Shown: piece by piece, positions 47,857-60,786 of the stretch
Layout: every line of letters starts with the position of its first letter
How positions within the stretch are numbered: the stretch's first letter is position 1
Assembly (NCBI GenBank): GCA_949130495.1
Contig: OX422223.1
Coordinates: forward strand, 77,250,751 to 77,314,750
Length of the DNA: 64,000 nucleotides
Origin: Sambucus nigra
Taxonomy: Eukaryota > Streptophyta > Magnoliopsida > Dipsacales > Adoxaceae
Reading direction: 5' to 3'
Notes under the pieces: model-generated
What the model saw: the letters and a program-made list of their open reading frames with translations, nothing else
Databases searched by the model: none
What the model was told of the DNA's origin: nothing
Translations under genes and position numbers: made by a program

Positions 47857-50800
47857 TGTGACACCCCGCCTAATTAAATACCGGGAGATCACTCCTTTAT
47901 TAAATTAAAATCAAGGTGAACAGTTGGTTCATTCTTAGCATCACTGTCGTAAAAATAAATTTTCCAAATTAACACCCTAATTAATTAAGCTAAGTGTCAA
48001 AACCATTTTAACATTTCTTTCCAAATTTTATTTTTAAAGAAAATCGTTTATTTGTTTATTAACAGCATTATCAATAAGTAAGAATCATACCACAATTATC
48101 CTGGAACATAATCCAATTAATTTAAACATTCAAAATTCCAACATCTAAAACTTTAAGTAAAACATTCATGCTGAATAACTCCCAAAGTAACATTACTAGA
48201 AATAACTAAAATACAAATGTCCCAATAAAACAGATAAATAGTGGGAAGGCGACACATTCCCAATAACTGAGAATGATAGAAGAGGAATCAAGTAAATGAA
48301 ATCGTCTAAGCAAGTGGCCTGCAACTCCCACCTAAGCCGCAGCACGTCCTCCCAAGGGATCCTAAGCAAGACGCCCCTGTGGCTGGGCACCTGTAATATA
48401 TACATATATACACAAGAGAGAAAGAGAAATAGAAACGGGTCAGAGCCCGATAGTGTGTTTGATTTAAAATTCGTTTAGCAAGTATTTAAATTGATACAGG
48501 CCAATGCAACAACATATTAGTACGACACTCTCTTGAGAAATTCTCACCTCTCTTCTAATGTGCACGCCTATCGTACTAACCTTCCCAACGGATTATTTAT
48601 CATATACAACACTAATCTTCCCCGACGATTCATCTTATCTTAGGTTATTCGTAAGATTTAAAACTGAACAACAAAATTATTTAAAACATAAGATTTCAAT
48701 TTGTAACCAAAGTTCTCATTTTAACTTTATTAATAAAGTTTTCCAGTGTCATAATATACCTTCTCACAACACGTATTTAAATTTTTTTTTTGAGTCATCA
48801 ACCATGTCCAACATATCAAATCACAGTAGGCAGTTCCAGATTTCAGAATTTCATATATATATATATATTAACTACTCATATAATATATATATCATAACAG
48901 CACCCCACATAAAAACTATGGTGCGGGCATACTCTACTATCCAACCCCATATCACTCATATTAAGGGGAATACAAATTCGGACTCGCTCTCTAATTGTAT
49001 TAACACATACACAACAATATTGAGGCGAAGCATAGATTCCAAGTCTCTAAGAGGATGGCACATACCCGCATCTCTTAGGACCATCTGAACCATCATTGCG
49101 ATAGCCTGTACCAAGGATATCTATCTCATAGGGTACAAATCAATATCCTCCATAAGGCAACACAGGATAAGATTGTCCCAGCGCGGAAACCTCAGGGATA
49201 GCATATAGCATGGGTATGTTTTCACACATAGATAGTATATGCATACACAATCATATAACTATACTAATATTACCATATCAATATTAGGTATATCTCAAAT
49301 CCCATAGTTACGACATTTATCCTTATTTTCACATTATTAGTATCGCGTATAAGGGTTCGTCTCTAACCATAATTCGAAGGATTCTTCCAACTTATTACGT
49401 AACTCACATGGACTTTATCCTCCCAAGTATAAAATTCAGTCGGTGTCCTTTTTATGTTCCAATGTAACCCTCTTATGTGTCTCCCCCTTTAATACATAAA
49501 TTCATCGACCCTTAAGTAATTATCCCCAAAAATACAATTCTCGTCTCATATTAAAAGTCCCAAAATTATTCATATGTCCTACTGATCTTCCCTATCTCCC
49601 AAAACACTTTATTAAGGATGTCCAAGAATTATTTCACATTAAATTGAATTTAACTACTTTAAAAAGGGAAATAGGAGTCTTCCAGGAGGGGTCGATCGAT
49701 CGAGGTCTGGGGCTCGATCGAGCGAACCTTCGATCGATCGAAGCTCTGGGCTCGATATCGATCAACAGGTATTTCGATTTATGCAGTTTTACAGTTACGG
49801 GTTCTAACACCTATCTTCATCCAAATTCAAGTTTTACATTCCCAAACGTCCAAAGGTTCATACTACGAACATTATATCATCATACTAGGTATTTCCAACG
49901 AAAATCATGTGGATTTCTATCATTAAACATGGATTAATAGCCCAAAAATTTATATAATTATCAAGAACCCTAGAATTATCTTAAACATGGTTCTAACAAG
50001 TATTTCCAGAAATTTCTTCTTAAACACATCATAATTTCGTGGGTAATTCCTCTACATGGCAAGGGTTTCCAGGATTATCATTTAAACCTTAACTACATGC
50101 GATTCATATCTCAAATCTTTGGTTTTCTTCCATAAAAACTCATTGTAATTACTCCTAAACTAATATGAAAGATGCACCAATGAAATAAGAAAGATAAACA
50201 CTTGCCTGGAATTTTTGGTGTTCTGATTTGCGGATGATTTTGGTGTGGTTGCGTTCTCCGTCACGCGATCTACGCGTTGGTGGTGGTGGCGGTGCAAACG
50301 GATGGATTTTGGGCCTTGGATTGCTTTGAGAGCTCTCTCCTTTCCTCTCCTATGGCCGTCACTTGTCTTTGGTTGTTCTAACCCTAGAAGGCAAACTTAG
50401 ACATCTGATATAACCCTTAAAATTTCGTGGGTTTAATTACCCATAATTGCGAAATGTCCAAAACGCCCTCCCGGGGTACTAATTAGGCCTAAAAACGCCC
50501 CGAGACCCAAACTAAACCCCCGGGTACACTTTTATTACTATCTCGACCCTTTCTGACGCGTTGGCGCACTCAAAATGACCATACGAACAACTTATAAAAT
50601 ATTCACTTTTATTTATCAATATTTAGTCCCGACGCGACACGGGCGCGTCCCGACTCAAATTTCCAAAATTGTCATTTTATTCACTCGTGACATTCAATGT
50701 AACCAATATTACATATTACTTTGCTCATTAGTAATATTCAACAAATTTCCCATAATTACTAACTCTCGTCACGTTAATAATTATAACATAATTAATTTCC

Positions 50801-50880
50801 TGATTTTTATTAAGTAATTAACTCACATTAAATTTAATAAATTACCAAATTAATATAGCATAAAAATACGGGGTATTACA
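47857..50880 (-). mobile_element. Solo LTR H (chromoviral, minus)
   Basis: 3024 bp, TGTGACACCCC...GGGGTATTACA, with a perfect 5-bp TSD ggcgg (47852-47856, 50881-50885). It is related to C's LTRs but clearly diverged. It has a donor-like CAG|GCAAGTG at 50200-50208 and palindromes at 49691-49763. There is no internal sequence: LTR-LTR recombination removed it. Confidence 0.93.
49691..49763 (-). repeat. Palindrome cluster, solo LTR H
   Basis: tcgatcgatcga, ctcgatcgag, ttcgatcgatcgaa and atcgatatcgat, four perfect palindromes within 73 bp. Confidence 0.92.
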
Positions 50881-50885
50881 GGCGG

Positions 50886-52037
50886 CTGGAAAAAGTGGCC
50901 TCTATGGCTCATTACGGGCACCCTACTGCTGTGGGGCCCTATCTCCTTCTGGGCAATCCTGGCGCCTATGGACATTCTTGCCACACCCGAAGCATTGACC
51001 CCTAAAATTTCCTCCCCTCTGCCCCTACTGACCGCGGCCTTATTAGGTGTTACCACCCTGCCACTGGCCCTGTTGGAAATGTTGTTGGCCCTGCTGTTGT
51101 CCCTACTATTGACGGTGTTGGCCTTGCTGATTAGACTGGCCTTGCCTAAATCCCTATCTGGAGTCACCTGATCAGAACCTCTTGACAGGGTCCCCCTGAT
51201 GGGAACTCTGCTCATTATGACGAGTCTGCCCCTGAGATGTCGGTGCCCCACCAGTACTACTACCCCCTGTCCTGCTCTGCTGGCTGGACTCTGCTGCTCA
51301 TTTTCTTCCCTGTAGATGGAAGCGGTGATCCTGATATTGTAACAACGCAACGTTAAGTACATCCGTGTAGGTACTCAGTGATAGATTTCCTATGAGGTGC
51401 TGACGGATCCTCCAGGCCAATCCGTCTATAAATAACAGTATCTTCTTCCCCTCAGTGGGTGCTTCATCTGCAACTATAGTGAGAATTCTAGTGAACTCCT
51501 CCTCGTAGTAAAAAACAGTTGTATTCTCTTGTTTCAGCTTCAGTAACTTCTGCCTCATCTCAGTCTGCACGGTGGATTGAATGTATTTGCGGTCAAATCG
51601 CACCAAGAATGAATGAATCTTGATAATGTCCCTCTCCTTCAAGGTAGTGGTGGATTCCCACCACTGCAAAGCGCCCCCACTAGCTTGAAGGAAGCCAACA
51701 GCTGCTTCTGTACGTCCGTGCACTCGTACATGCGCAGATGCCTCTGGATATCTTTCTTCCATTGGCTAGATACAATGATATCCGAACTACCCGCGAACTC
51801 TTGGGGATGTGACTTCTGGAAGCCATCCCTAACCCGCTACTATGTAGATGGAGGCTGTGATGGTGCTGGCGCCATTACCTGAACCTAGGGTGGATCCTGT
51901 TGCACTACCGTTAATGCGACATTCACCGCCTGGGCAACGATAGCGGCTACCTCGGTTGCATTCATCATTCCCTGAGCCGTAGCTACGGGATGCTCGGCTT
52001 GGGCACGTCTATCCTTGGGTGCGCGTCTCGGAGGCAT
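50886..52037 (-). pseudogene. Element C gag
   Basis: It starts at the ATG at 52035-52037: 'MPPRRAPKDRRAQAEHPVAT'. The retrotransposon-gag core is open at 51298-51762 ('ASGGALQWWESTTTLKERDI', 'YYEEEFTRILTIVADEAP', 'FIDGLAWRIRQHLIGN'). After a frame change come a Gln/Asn/Gly-rich linker and a CCHC zinc knuckle, 'CFGCGKNVHRRQDC', at 50953-50994. In-frame stops lie near 51880-51840. The ATG is placed directly after a splice-acceptor-like tract (52038-52056), as in B. Confidence 0.82.
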
Positions 52038-52056
52038 CTGAAACGAGAAGGAAGTT
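52038..52056 (-). promoter_or_regulatory. Splice-acceptor-like tract abutting gag ATG, element C
   Basis: The minus strand reads cttccttctcgtttcAG directly followed by ATG. It has a strong polypyrimidine run and CAG. Confidence 0.5.
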
Positions 52057-52204
52057 TATTAGTCTACAGTTATTAACAAATCTCGAATAGCTAAAGATGT
52101 AACTGTAAATGATAGAATACAACAATCCTAAAAATAGGGATCTATATCAAGGACCCTAAGCTGAAAGAAAAATAAGTCGTATAGATCCTAAAGGACACTA
52201 GAAC

Positions 52205-52223
52205 CTGATGCTCTCATACCACC
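52205..52223 (-). other. Element C primer-binding site
   Basis: The minus strand reads ggtggtatgagagcatcag next to the LTR, a one-base variant of TGGTATCAGAGC (initiator tRNA-Met complement). Confidence 0.8.
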
Positions 52224-53776
52224 TGTGACACCCCGCCTAATTAAATACCGGGTGATCAGTCTTTTATTAAATTATAATCAAGGTGAACGGTTGGTTCATT
52301 CTTAGCATCACTGTCGAAAAATAAACTTTCCAATTTAACACCCTAAATAATTAAGCTAAGTGTCAAAATCATTTAAAACATTATTTCCATTTCATTAAAC
52401 CCAATTATAAAACCTTTAATAATTAATATTTTATGAATCACACAATTAAAAAGATTGGAAATGAACCCTCAATAATTTAACCATTCAGACAACAAATACC
52501 AACTTTAAAACCATAAAAAAAAACCATCCTGACAGTAAATAAATCCCAACAAGTAAAATACTAAAGATAAATGAACATAATCTCTGACCAATCCAACTAA
52601 ATAAGGAAACGGGCGACACATGCCGAACTAAATTAAAACTGGACTAAGAATGGAATCAACAAGGAGATCGTCTAAGAAAATGGCTTGCAACTCCCACCTA
52701 AGATGAAGCAGGTCTAGTCCAAAGTACCTAAGCATGACGCCCTTGTGGCTTGGCACCTGTAATATATACATATATAGACAAAAGAGAAGAGATAACAGGA
52801 AATGGGTCAGAGCCCGATTGTAAAAATAGTTTAAAATTTAGTTTTGCAAGTATTTAAAATGCTTACCAGCTAATGCAACAATCATATTAGTATGTGACAC
52901 TCTCTTGAGAAATTCTCACCTCTCATCTAGTGTGCACACCTACCGCACTATTATTCCCAAACATTTAGCCTAACTTAAATTACTCATAAGGTTTCATGCC
53001 GACAATTACTTGGGCTAAGATAATTATTTTCTGAAAGTAAAGTCTTCACATGAATCACATTTCATTATAAAATATTCCAGTATTGTCTCAAACTCTTCAA
53101 ACACTTATAATAAAGTCAAAATATTTATTCATTACTTAACTACTTTTATTCACAGTAGAAAGTTCCCAGTTTCATGTCTACATATATTAATCACTCGTAT
53201 AATATATATATGCTATCGGCACCCCACATAAATTTTATGGTGCGGGCATACTCTGCCATCAAGTCCCCATATCACTCGTACAAAGGGAAAATACTAGTTT
53301 GGAATCACTCTCGAACTGTATTAATAACAAACACATACATATTGAGGCGAAGCATAGTTCCAAGTCACTAAGAGGTCAGCACATACCCTCACGTCTCTTA
53401 GGACCGTCTGACTATCAATTAGATAGCATGTACTAAGGAATCCTATGTTCTAGGGTACAAGTCAATATCCCCCATAAAGGTCCCATCGAGATAAGACTGT
53501 CCCGACGCGGTAACCTCAGTGATATCAAGTAGTGCGGGCATGATTTTTACACTTATATAGTATATACACAAATACAGTCATATATATGTATACTACCATT
53601 CCCATTTCTGAATTAGGCACGCCCACGACCCATACTTATGATATTCGTTCTTAATACACATTACTAGATTATCCCGTATAACGGCTCATCTATTTTATTC
53701 TTATTTATGGAATTATTTCATACTTACTTCTTATCACTCGTATTATCCTATCTCCCTAAGTATAATTTTAGTAGGT
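52224..53776 (-). repeat. Element C 5' LTR, part 1
   Basis: 1553 bp, nearly identical to the 3' LTR. It is followed by insert E, 31 bp of LTR (55363-55393), insert F, then part 3 at 59410-60781. Confidence 0.93.
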
Positions 53777-55357
53777 TGTAAGGACACAAATTTCCAATTG
53801 AGTCCTTTGTAGTTTTGGCTCAATTCGGGACAAAAATATTTGAGTCATAGGATAGAGTTCAAGTTTATCCATTCAAGCCTATGACGTGTTTGTTGAAGAC
53901 GTAGCGGACAAGTTATTAAAGATTCATCGAATGCCGTGTGTGTTGTGTCTCGTTTCTACGTCATCAACATGGTTCCATTGCTCCTAAGGTATTAATGCAT
54001 TTTAATATATATATATATAGGAGCTTGGAAGATTATTTATTGGGTGTATTTTAGAAATTTATTTTGGGTGTTAGTATTTTTTTGTTAAACTTTTTTTGAA
54101 TTCATAGTTCTAAATATTTTGTTCTCGGACACCTTTCAGTAAAAAAAATCATATAAAATCCAAAAAAAATCAGAATGACACGAAACTGGCGTCCACGCGT
54201 TCGTATCGAAATTATCTAGAACAATGTCCTGAGATCTCATTAGATAGGTCATTCGAACGACCTCGTTCGAACGAGAAGTCGTTCGAACGAGTTTTCAAAT
54301 GAGAATTTATTTTTTTCCTTTCTGTCTCTTCGTTAGAAGTCTCGTTCGAACGAGATTTCTAACGAAAAAATAGCGGGAACAGTTTTAAGCCAGTTTTTTC
54401 CACTTTTCCACTACTTTACCCCACTTCCTTTTTGACATACTTCTTAAGTGCGGGAACTAACTTTTTGAAGACAACTTTTTCACATTCTAAGAGTCTTTTG
54501 AGAGCAAAACTTTTAAGAAAAAGTTCCATGTTTTGTGTTTGATTTTTATGGATTAAACTCATGAAAAATTACATACACACCCATTTATTTAGTTTATTCC
54601 AAGTACCTATTGATATATCATTGCTTGGAGACTTTTGGAACCTGGTTTTCTCTACACCAACAAGAAGAGAGTTTGGGTTCTTCTCTACCCCCAAAAAAAG
54701 GAGAAAAGTTTATTGCGGTGTTCTCACTCGAAGAAAGGCTTCACGTGTGGGTTGACGGTGACCATAGCCCCATCGATGGAGTTCAAGACTGTGGAGGAGT
54801 CCACGGTTATACACTAGGCAGAGGTTGAAGACCGAAGGAGCGCGTCAAGGCTTGGACGGACTCAAGTCAGTTTGTGTAAGTCCTTTTGTGTCGAGTCTTT
54901 GTAAAAACTACCATACTTAGTGAATTCGTGGCTAGGGCCGTCCGAGGTTTTTCCCATTTGGGTTTTCCTCATACATCCGGCGTAGTGCGATTGATATTTA
55001 TTTTATCTTGCTATATCACCTAGATGCATGCTTAGGACTAAAAGATAACATTTGTTCAAAATCAAAATCTATTTAATTTGGTGCAAATTTAATATTTGGG
55101 TATGTTCAATTTAATTCAAGTGTAAAATTACTTTATCTTGATAGCATGCAAGTTTAACTTGAATTGGATTAATGTGTGTTTAAGTCGAAATGAAAATTGT
55201 GTGTGTAGTTTAATTTCACTTTTCGTTTAGTTTTAATTTTTTCATAAGTTGGTTTGTTCTCTTTAAGAAAAGAAAATTTTAAATAACTTTTGAAAAATTA
55301 AAATTTGAACCATTTCATTATATTTGAATTTAAAAATTGGGGGCTTCCGCACTTTCA
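53777..55357 (+). mobile_element. Solo LTR E, unassigned LTR-retrotransposon family
   Basis: 1581 bp, TGTAAGGACACAAA...CCGCACTTTCA, with a perfect 5-bp TSD taggt (53772-53776, 55358-55362). The sequence is unlike the chromoviral LTRs, and the superfamily (copia or gypsy) is not determined. A (TA)n run at 54006-54019 could be the TATA region in the plus reading, which is why plus is given, but orientation is not proven. Palindromes are at 54251-54292 and 54331-54364. Three overlapping open stretches at 54561-54828 are short and unrecognised. Confidence 0.85.
54251..54364. repeat. TTCGAA-core palindromes, solo LTR E
   Basis: cattcgaacgac, ctcgttcgaacgag and gtcgttcgaacgag lie in 54251-54292. 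A 34-bp near-perfect palindrome lies at 54331-54364, with core tctcgttcgaacgaga and arms cgttagaa/ttctaacg. The same 16-bp core occurs in B's unrelated LTR at 62032-62047. Confidence 0.92.
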
Positions 55358-55362
55358 TAGGT

Positions 55363-55393
55363 ACTCTCTTATTTTATAACGTAACTTCCTTAC
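55363..55393 (-). repeat. Element C 5' LTR, part 2 (31 bp)
   Basis: A sliver of C's LTR between inserts E and F, matching the 3' LTR around 42965-42992. Confidence 0.85.
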
Positions 55394-56153
55394 TGTAACA
55401 ACCTGTGATTTTGGAGACTGAGAAATTTAATTTTTGGGAAAATAAAGTTTCATAAAATTAGAAAATTTTAAAATTTGGGAATTGAGGCCCAAAAGTAGAG
55501 AACGTTTCAAAGTATTCCGGATGATGATTTTGAGGGTACCATCGATCCCGGAAGGGTCGATATAGTCAAAATGACTGTCATTGGGTTTTATTTCGGCTCC
55601 GAAATGTTTATAAGTTAGTTTGACTCGAATTAGAGTACACGAGTCATTTAAAGTGTGTATTAACATTTAAAATTGGGTTTATTATTTTAAGGTTTAAGAG
55701 GCTTATGGATTAAGCCACTCTCATTTGAGAGAAAGAGAGAAAAATCCCTAGAGAGAAAAAGAAGAAGAGAAAGAAGAAGAAAAGAAGAGAGAGAGGAAGA
55801 AAAACTTGGAGATTCCGGCCCAAACGCGACATCGAGCACGTACTAACCTCTACAAATCTGAGGCAAGTGTTTAATCTTGCTAAATAAGTCATTTGTGTAT
55901 TTTATTTCATAATTTGTGGGTTAAAGAATTGGATTTTGGGTATAAATATCAAAACCTAGATTTTTGGGTTTAATCTTGAAATCAATGTTTAAATATGGGT
56001 GTAAATGGTGTATAAATTGTTGGGATCAACTTTGGGTTCATTTATTTGTTTAGAATCATGTCGTGATAAAGATTTGGAGGTGAGAATAGAAATTTTAGGG
56101 TTTAAAATTCGTGGGTTTCTATGAAGAAGAAGAACCCTTCCAAATTTTGCAGA

Positions 56154-56337
56154 GCCGAATCGATTCGCCCCTTAAGCGAATCGATTCGGCCTAGGCAAAA
56201 TTGGCAGGTCTGCATGACCGAATCAATTCGGACCCAAGGTGAATCGATTCGATTTGAGATAGAGTCCCAGGTCCTTTGGACCGAATCGATTCGAATTTGG
56301 AGCGAATCGATTCGCCCGTGAGACCGAATCGATTCGA
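56154..56337 (+). repeat. Palindrome cluster, solo LTR F
   Basis: At least six units of cgaatcgattcg, most of them perfect. It is the best-preserved of the four clusters of this type. Confidence 0.93.
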
Positions 56338-57000
56338 AAACAGGGCTGTTTTAAGGGATTTTTCTAGGATGATCTCTAACCCTTTTTGGTTGGGTTTATT
56401 GATTCGGGGCCTTCTTTTATGATGTAAGAGATATAGTTTGGAAACTTACAAGGGGTTTCTCACATGTTAGGATCATGGGGACTTCTTGAAATAGTTTGGA
56501 GAAAATATATGTCTATGCATTGGAGTTGTGTGTGTTTATGGAGATAGTGAGAAACCTCAATGGGGTTGAAAATCTTAATAATAGACCAAAATTAAGTGTA
56601 GATAGGATGGGAGGTTAATAACTCTTAGAGAGAGTTGAGAAGGAATGTTGGGAAATTATAGGCCGATATTTATGTTGGATCCTTATAGCGATAGGATTCT
56701 ATTAAGTTATAATTGGGGACTAATGAGAGAGAGTAGTCGCATTATCCTTAGAAATGATAAATTAAGGGGTAAATCAGAAGTGTTGGACTAGGGGAATTAT
56801 GAGAGTTAATGAACTGTAGTCCGAATTGGGAACGTTTGGATTGTACTATCAACTAGAATAATTGGTAGCATAGATTCTAGTCAAGATAGTTATTATATAA
56901 TCGTGTGGATATAATCGTTGGGATTCCAATACTTGAAATAGGATTGGGCTAACCTGAGGTTTATGGACTATTAGGTATGTATATATATATATATATATAT

Positions 57001-57075
57001 AACAATTACTACACATTCCATATGTCTCCAAAAGGACATTCGTGTCTCTAATATATGGAATGTGTAGTAATTGTT
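57001..57075. mobile_element. 75-bp mini foldback element in (TA)n
   Basis: Perfect 23-bp inverted arms (57001-57023 and 57053-57075, aacaattactacacattcc...) around a 29-nt loop, flanked on both sides by TA repeats. The size fits a very short MITE or a deletion derivative. Confidence 0.7.
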
Positions 57076-57076
57076 A

Positions 57077-57077
<1 letters not shown>

Positions 57078-57139
<62 letters not shown>

Positions 57140-57140
57140 A
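57078..57140. repeat. (TA)n(TG)n microsatellite
   Basis: About 45 bp of TA and about 18 bp of TG within LTR F. Confidence 0.93.
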
Positions 57141-58136
57141 TTTGGGAGACTATTCATCGTAGGAAAATGGATGAATATTCTTCAAGTGAGGGATTGTATT
57201 CACATATTTAGGTAAATTAAATGAGTTTGTGGTGACGACTTGTATATTGAGGATTATGTATACTTATAGCCGAGTTTATATATCTTAAACATATGAACAA
57301 AAATTAGTGGTATATATAGATATATGGGGATGTGAGTATATGGATATGAATATATGGATATATTTATGTTGTGGATATACATGATATGAATATCTAAACC
57401 GTATATCATGGGATCATATGGATGTGTATATATTGTGCATGTGAATGATATATATACTTATGTGGTTAAGCATACCTCGCTCATGCTATCATTGGGAAGT
57501 TGCGCGCATAGAGGGCGAGCATCCTGGCTCGAGGAGCAGGGTGTAGATATTCCCCAGGTCATAGTCATCCAGTGTGTTACTATGTGATTTACATTTCTTT
57601 TGGGATGAGACGTGGTGGGTATGTATCGTCTCATTGCCGGTTAGGATCTATGACCGCTTCCCGTGACATCGCGTGCGTGAGTTTACCACGAGATGGGTGT
57701 CGTTTAGTCCCACCATGGTGGCTCCAGTATTTCTACGTGAGCCGAGCACTTGGAAGATGATGGCATGATGCAGTTTATCGGCGCTATATATAGCCGGGTA
57801 TTTATTTGTGCATGGCCTTTGTACATCATATATGGTATGTATACATGGTCATGGGAATGGATGATGGTATATATATATATATATAAATGATTATAATGGA
57901 ATGCATATATATATATATTTATATATCCTATAGATGAAAGGATATGGAATCTTTGTGGAGTACATCTTGGATGATTATGATGTACTAGATTGATGGGGGT
58001 TGATGTATCGCATTTAAGGAATACTTCGGTTACATCATCCCAAGGATATTATTGGAGATTTTTAGTTGTTTCCATATTGTAGTTTAAAATTTAGTAATAG
58101 TAGTAGTAGTAGTATAATATTGTTTGTATGGCATAA

Positions 58137-58420
58137 TGGATCTCTAGGATCGACATTATCAAGGAGTAGTGTAACGGGGTGGTTCCTTGTTTGGACTTCG
58201 CTTTGCGAGACACCCCACACACGAAATGTAGTGCAATGTTGAGATTGGAGGGAAGTTCTGTCAAGATTTAGTTATGGCATCATGGATCTCTAGGATCGAC
58301 GTTGACAAGGAGTAGTGTAACGGGGTGGTTCCTTGTTTGGATTTCACTTTGCGAGGCACCCCACGCACGAAACGTAGCGCGACGTTGAGATTGGAGAGAA
58401 GTTTTGTCATTAATAATTTT
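58137..58420 (+). repeat. 146-bp tandem duplication in LTR F
   Basis: Two copies starting at 58137 and 58283 ('tggatctctaggatcgac...gggtggttccttgtttgga...cgaaa(c/t)gtag'). A's LTRs have one copy (17705-17830, 29285-29405). Confidence 0.88.
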
Positions 58421-58847
58421 GTATGACTATTAGTTAGGAATTAAATTATATGATTTAATCCAAATGTATATGGGTAACTTATTAAGAATTATAATTGATT
58501 AAATTATAAACCGAAATCCATCAAGCATAATATAACGTTTATGTTTGTAAATTAATTAAGAATGTTTAGAAAGAGTGGATTCTTGGGTTATGATAGGAAA
58601 GCAGATCTCGTGGGTATAGGCTAGGCCTATAAAATAGTTAGGTTGTCCTTCTAGTTGGGTAATTTAACTAAAATTTGAGGACGCGAATAGGTGCGCGCCA
58701 TTAGATGAGAGGTGAGTTAAGGTTTCACGAGAGTGAGATTCCACTTTAATTATGAAATGAGTGCACCGATATTTATTATGCACGGTTAACACACTTGCTA
58801 AATATTTTCACAACTCGGGCTCTGACCCGTTTACTTTTCTCTCCTTC

Positions 58848-58851
<4 letters not shown>

Positions 58852-58885
<34 letters not shown>
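58852..58885. repeat. (TA)n microsatellite
   Basis: About 34 bp of TA near the end of LTR F, at the same relative place as 18324-18399 in A. Confidence 0.93.
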
Positions 58886-58887
<2 letters not shown>

Positions 58888-59409
58888 TTACAGGTGTCCT
58901 ACCGCATGGATGCCGGATGACTTTCTCTCCAAAGTCTTGGGAGCCGTGACAGGTGCGGACTGTTGCGGGATGTAGAATGTAGTGGCTTCCTACTTCTTTA
59001 AAAATCTAGGTAGGATTCATGTTGTATATCGGGTTTTTACCCAAGGGATATTTTTATACATGTTTATATTTATTCCAATCCAGTTATTGTATTGGCTGTG
59101 ACCCGACACCTTATTCGGGTTTACTTCTTTGTAGTATATTCAGTTGTAGTTATCTATTTCATTTTATTTCAGCATTTCTTTTATCATAGTTCTTTCACGC
59201 ATCTTTCTTTCCTTTATTCGTAGTGTTGATTGGTTGTCTGTTGTATATTTTATTTAATTTTAACATCTCGCTTATATAATATCGGGAAGTTAGTCCTATA
59301 TTATGTAGTACCGACAGTTGATGTTGAGACTGGACCATCTGAAACTCCTGATTTAATTTAGTATAGGGCTGGCCACCCGTTAGTATATTGAGCGGGTTTT
59401 TACACTTAC

Positions 59410-60781
59410 GAGACTCACTCCTTTAGTCACACATTCCCAGTATTTCTTAAGTGTAAATCACTCACCGTTAACCCTAAATTCGTCTTACATTAAATGCTCC
59501 ATTTTTACAAAGTCCTACTGGTCCTCTTTATGTCCCGAAATGTTCTAACAATAATGTTCAAAGGTTACTGCTCATTTTAATCGAAATACACTATTTAAAA
59601 GAGGAATATGACTTTTCCAGGAGGGGTCGATCGATCGATGTAAGGGGGTCGATCGATCGATCAAGCAGTTACGACGAAACTGCAAAAAACTCAGCTACGG
59701 GAATCCTTCTCCAAATTCAACAAAATCATCATATTTAACTCCCAAGCTCCCAACAAACGATACTACAAGTGTGATATACCCAAATAAATAATTTTCTACG
59801 TAAAACATGTGAGTTTTCATCAAGTATAACAATGTACAAGGGCAAAATCTAAATAAACCTCAACAACCCTAATTTTTTTCTTTATCTTAATCCTTCCAAT
59901 TATTTTTCCATATTTTACACTCCTAACTCAAAGAAAATTTGTGATTTATCCTCGACATGTGAATTTAATTTCCAGAATATGATTATTACCTCTATAACAT
60001 GTGAATTCTACTCTCCAATATATGCTTTCTTTCATGAAATTAGTTCTAATCAACCCAAAACTTAAATAATTGAAGCATTAACTAAAATAAAGCAACATAG
60101 ATACTTGAATGGAAATATTTGTTTCTGATTTGTGGAAGAAATTGGTGTGTTTGTGTTCCTCGTCGCGCGATCTACAAATTGGCGGTGACGGCAGTGCGAA
60201 TGACGTAGTTCTTGGCCTAGAACTCCTTGGAAAGCTTCTACCCTTCCTCTCCAATGGTCGTTCTTTGTTTTTAATTATGTTAACCCTAGAAGACAAATCC
60301 TAACATCTGATATAACCTTAGAAAATTCGTGGGTTTCCTTGCTAAAAAATACAAAATGTTTAAAACGCCCTCCCGGGATGTTAATTAGGCCTAAAAACGC
60401 CCCGAGACCCAAACTAAACCCCCAGGTACATTATTTTGACTACCTCGACCCTTTCGGACTCATTGACGCACTCAAAATGACCATACGGGTGACTTATAAT
60501 TTATTCACTTTTAATAATGCGAATTAAATCCCGACACGACACAGGCGCGTCCCGATAAAATTTCCAAAATTATAAAATTAGATTCTCATGATAATTTTAA
60601 GAAATTTAATTACACATCTTACTTTACCCATAAATTAGTTTACAATGAAATTCCAATAATTACTAACTCTCATCATGCTAGTAAATATTTAAATAATTTC
60701 CAGATTAATATTAAAATAATTTCTCTATTTAATTTTAATAAATCTCCAAATTTAAAAGACATAAAAATACGGGGTATTACA
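59410..60781 (-). repeat. Element C 5' LTR, part 3
   Basis: 1372 bp ending cggggtattaca. It contains the TCGATCGATCGA palindrome pair at 59626-59662. The donor-like motif is destroyed here (minus CCATTCAAGT instead of CCAGGCAAGT, near 60101-60111). The three parts total about 2956 bp. Confidence 0.92.
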
Positions 60782-60786
60782 CTCCC

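Larger units (their letters stand above)
55394..59404 (+). mobile_element. Solo LTR F (element A-like family)
   Basis: 4011 bp, TGTAACAACCTGTGATTTT...GCGGGTTTTTACA, with a perfect 5-bp TSD cttac (55389-55393, 59405-59409). It is colinear with A's LTRs: AG-rich leader (55730-55800), donor-like AG|GCAAGTG (55861-55869), palindrome cluster, TA arrays and the 'gggttccttgtttgga' block. It has no internal region. Confidence 0.93.
32251..60781 (-). mobile_element. Element C: Tekay/Del-like chromovirus inserted in B's 5' LTR
   Basis: Perfect 5-bp TSD ctccc. The 3' LTR is 32251-33030 plus 42190-44361 (about 2952 bp) and the 5' LTR is 52224-53776 plus 55363-55393 plus 59410-60781 (about 2956 bp). Removing inserts D, H, E and F gives about 10.7 kb. 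The minus-strand order is gag (52037 down to 50886), protease, RT, RNase H, integrase, chromodomain (44398). The polyprotein is multiply broken and its RT catalytic site is mutated. Confidence 0.92.

Noticed and set aside
50850..51362. 170-aa minus-strand ORF rich in Arg, Ser and Gly as a separate protein
   Set aside because: It is the wrong frame of C's gag linker. The correct frame gives the Gln/Asn-rich linker and CCHC knuckle.
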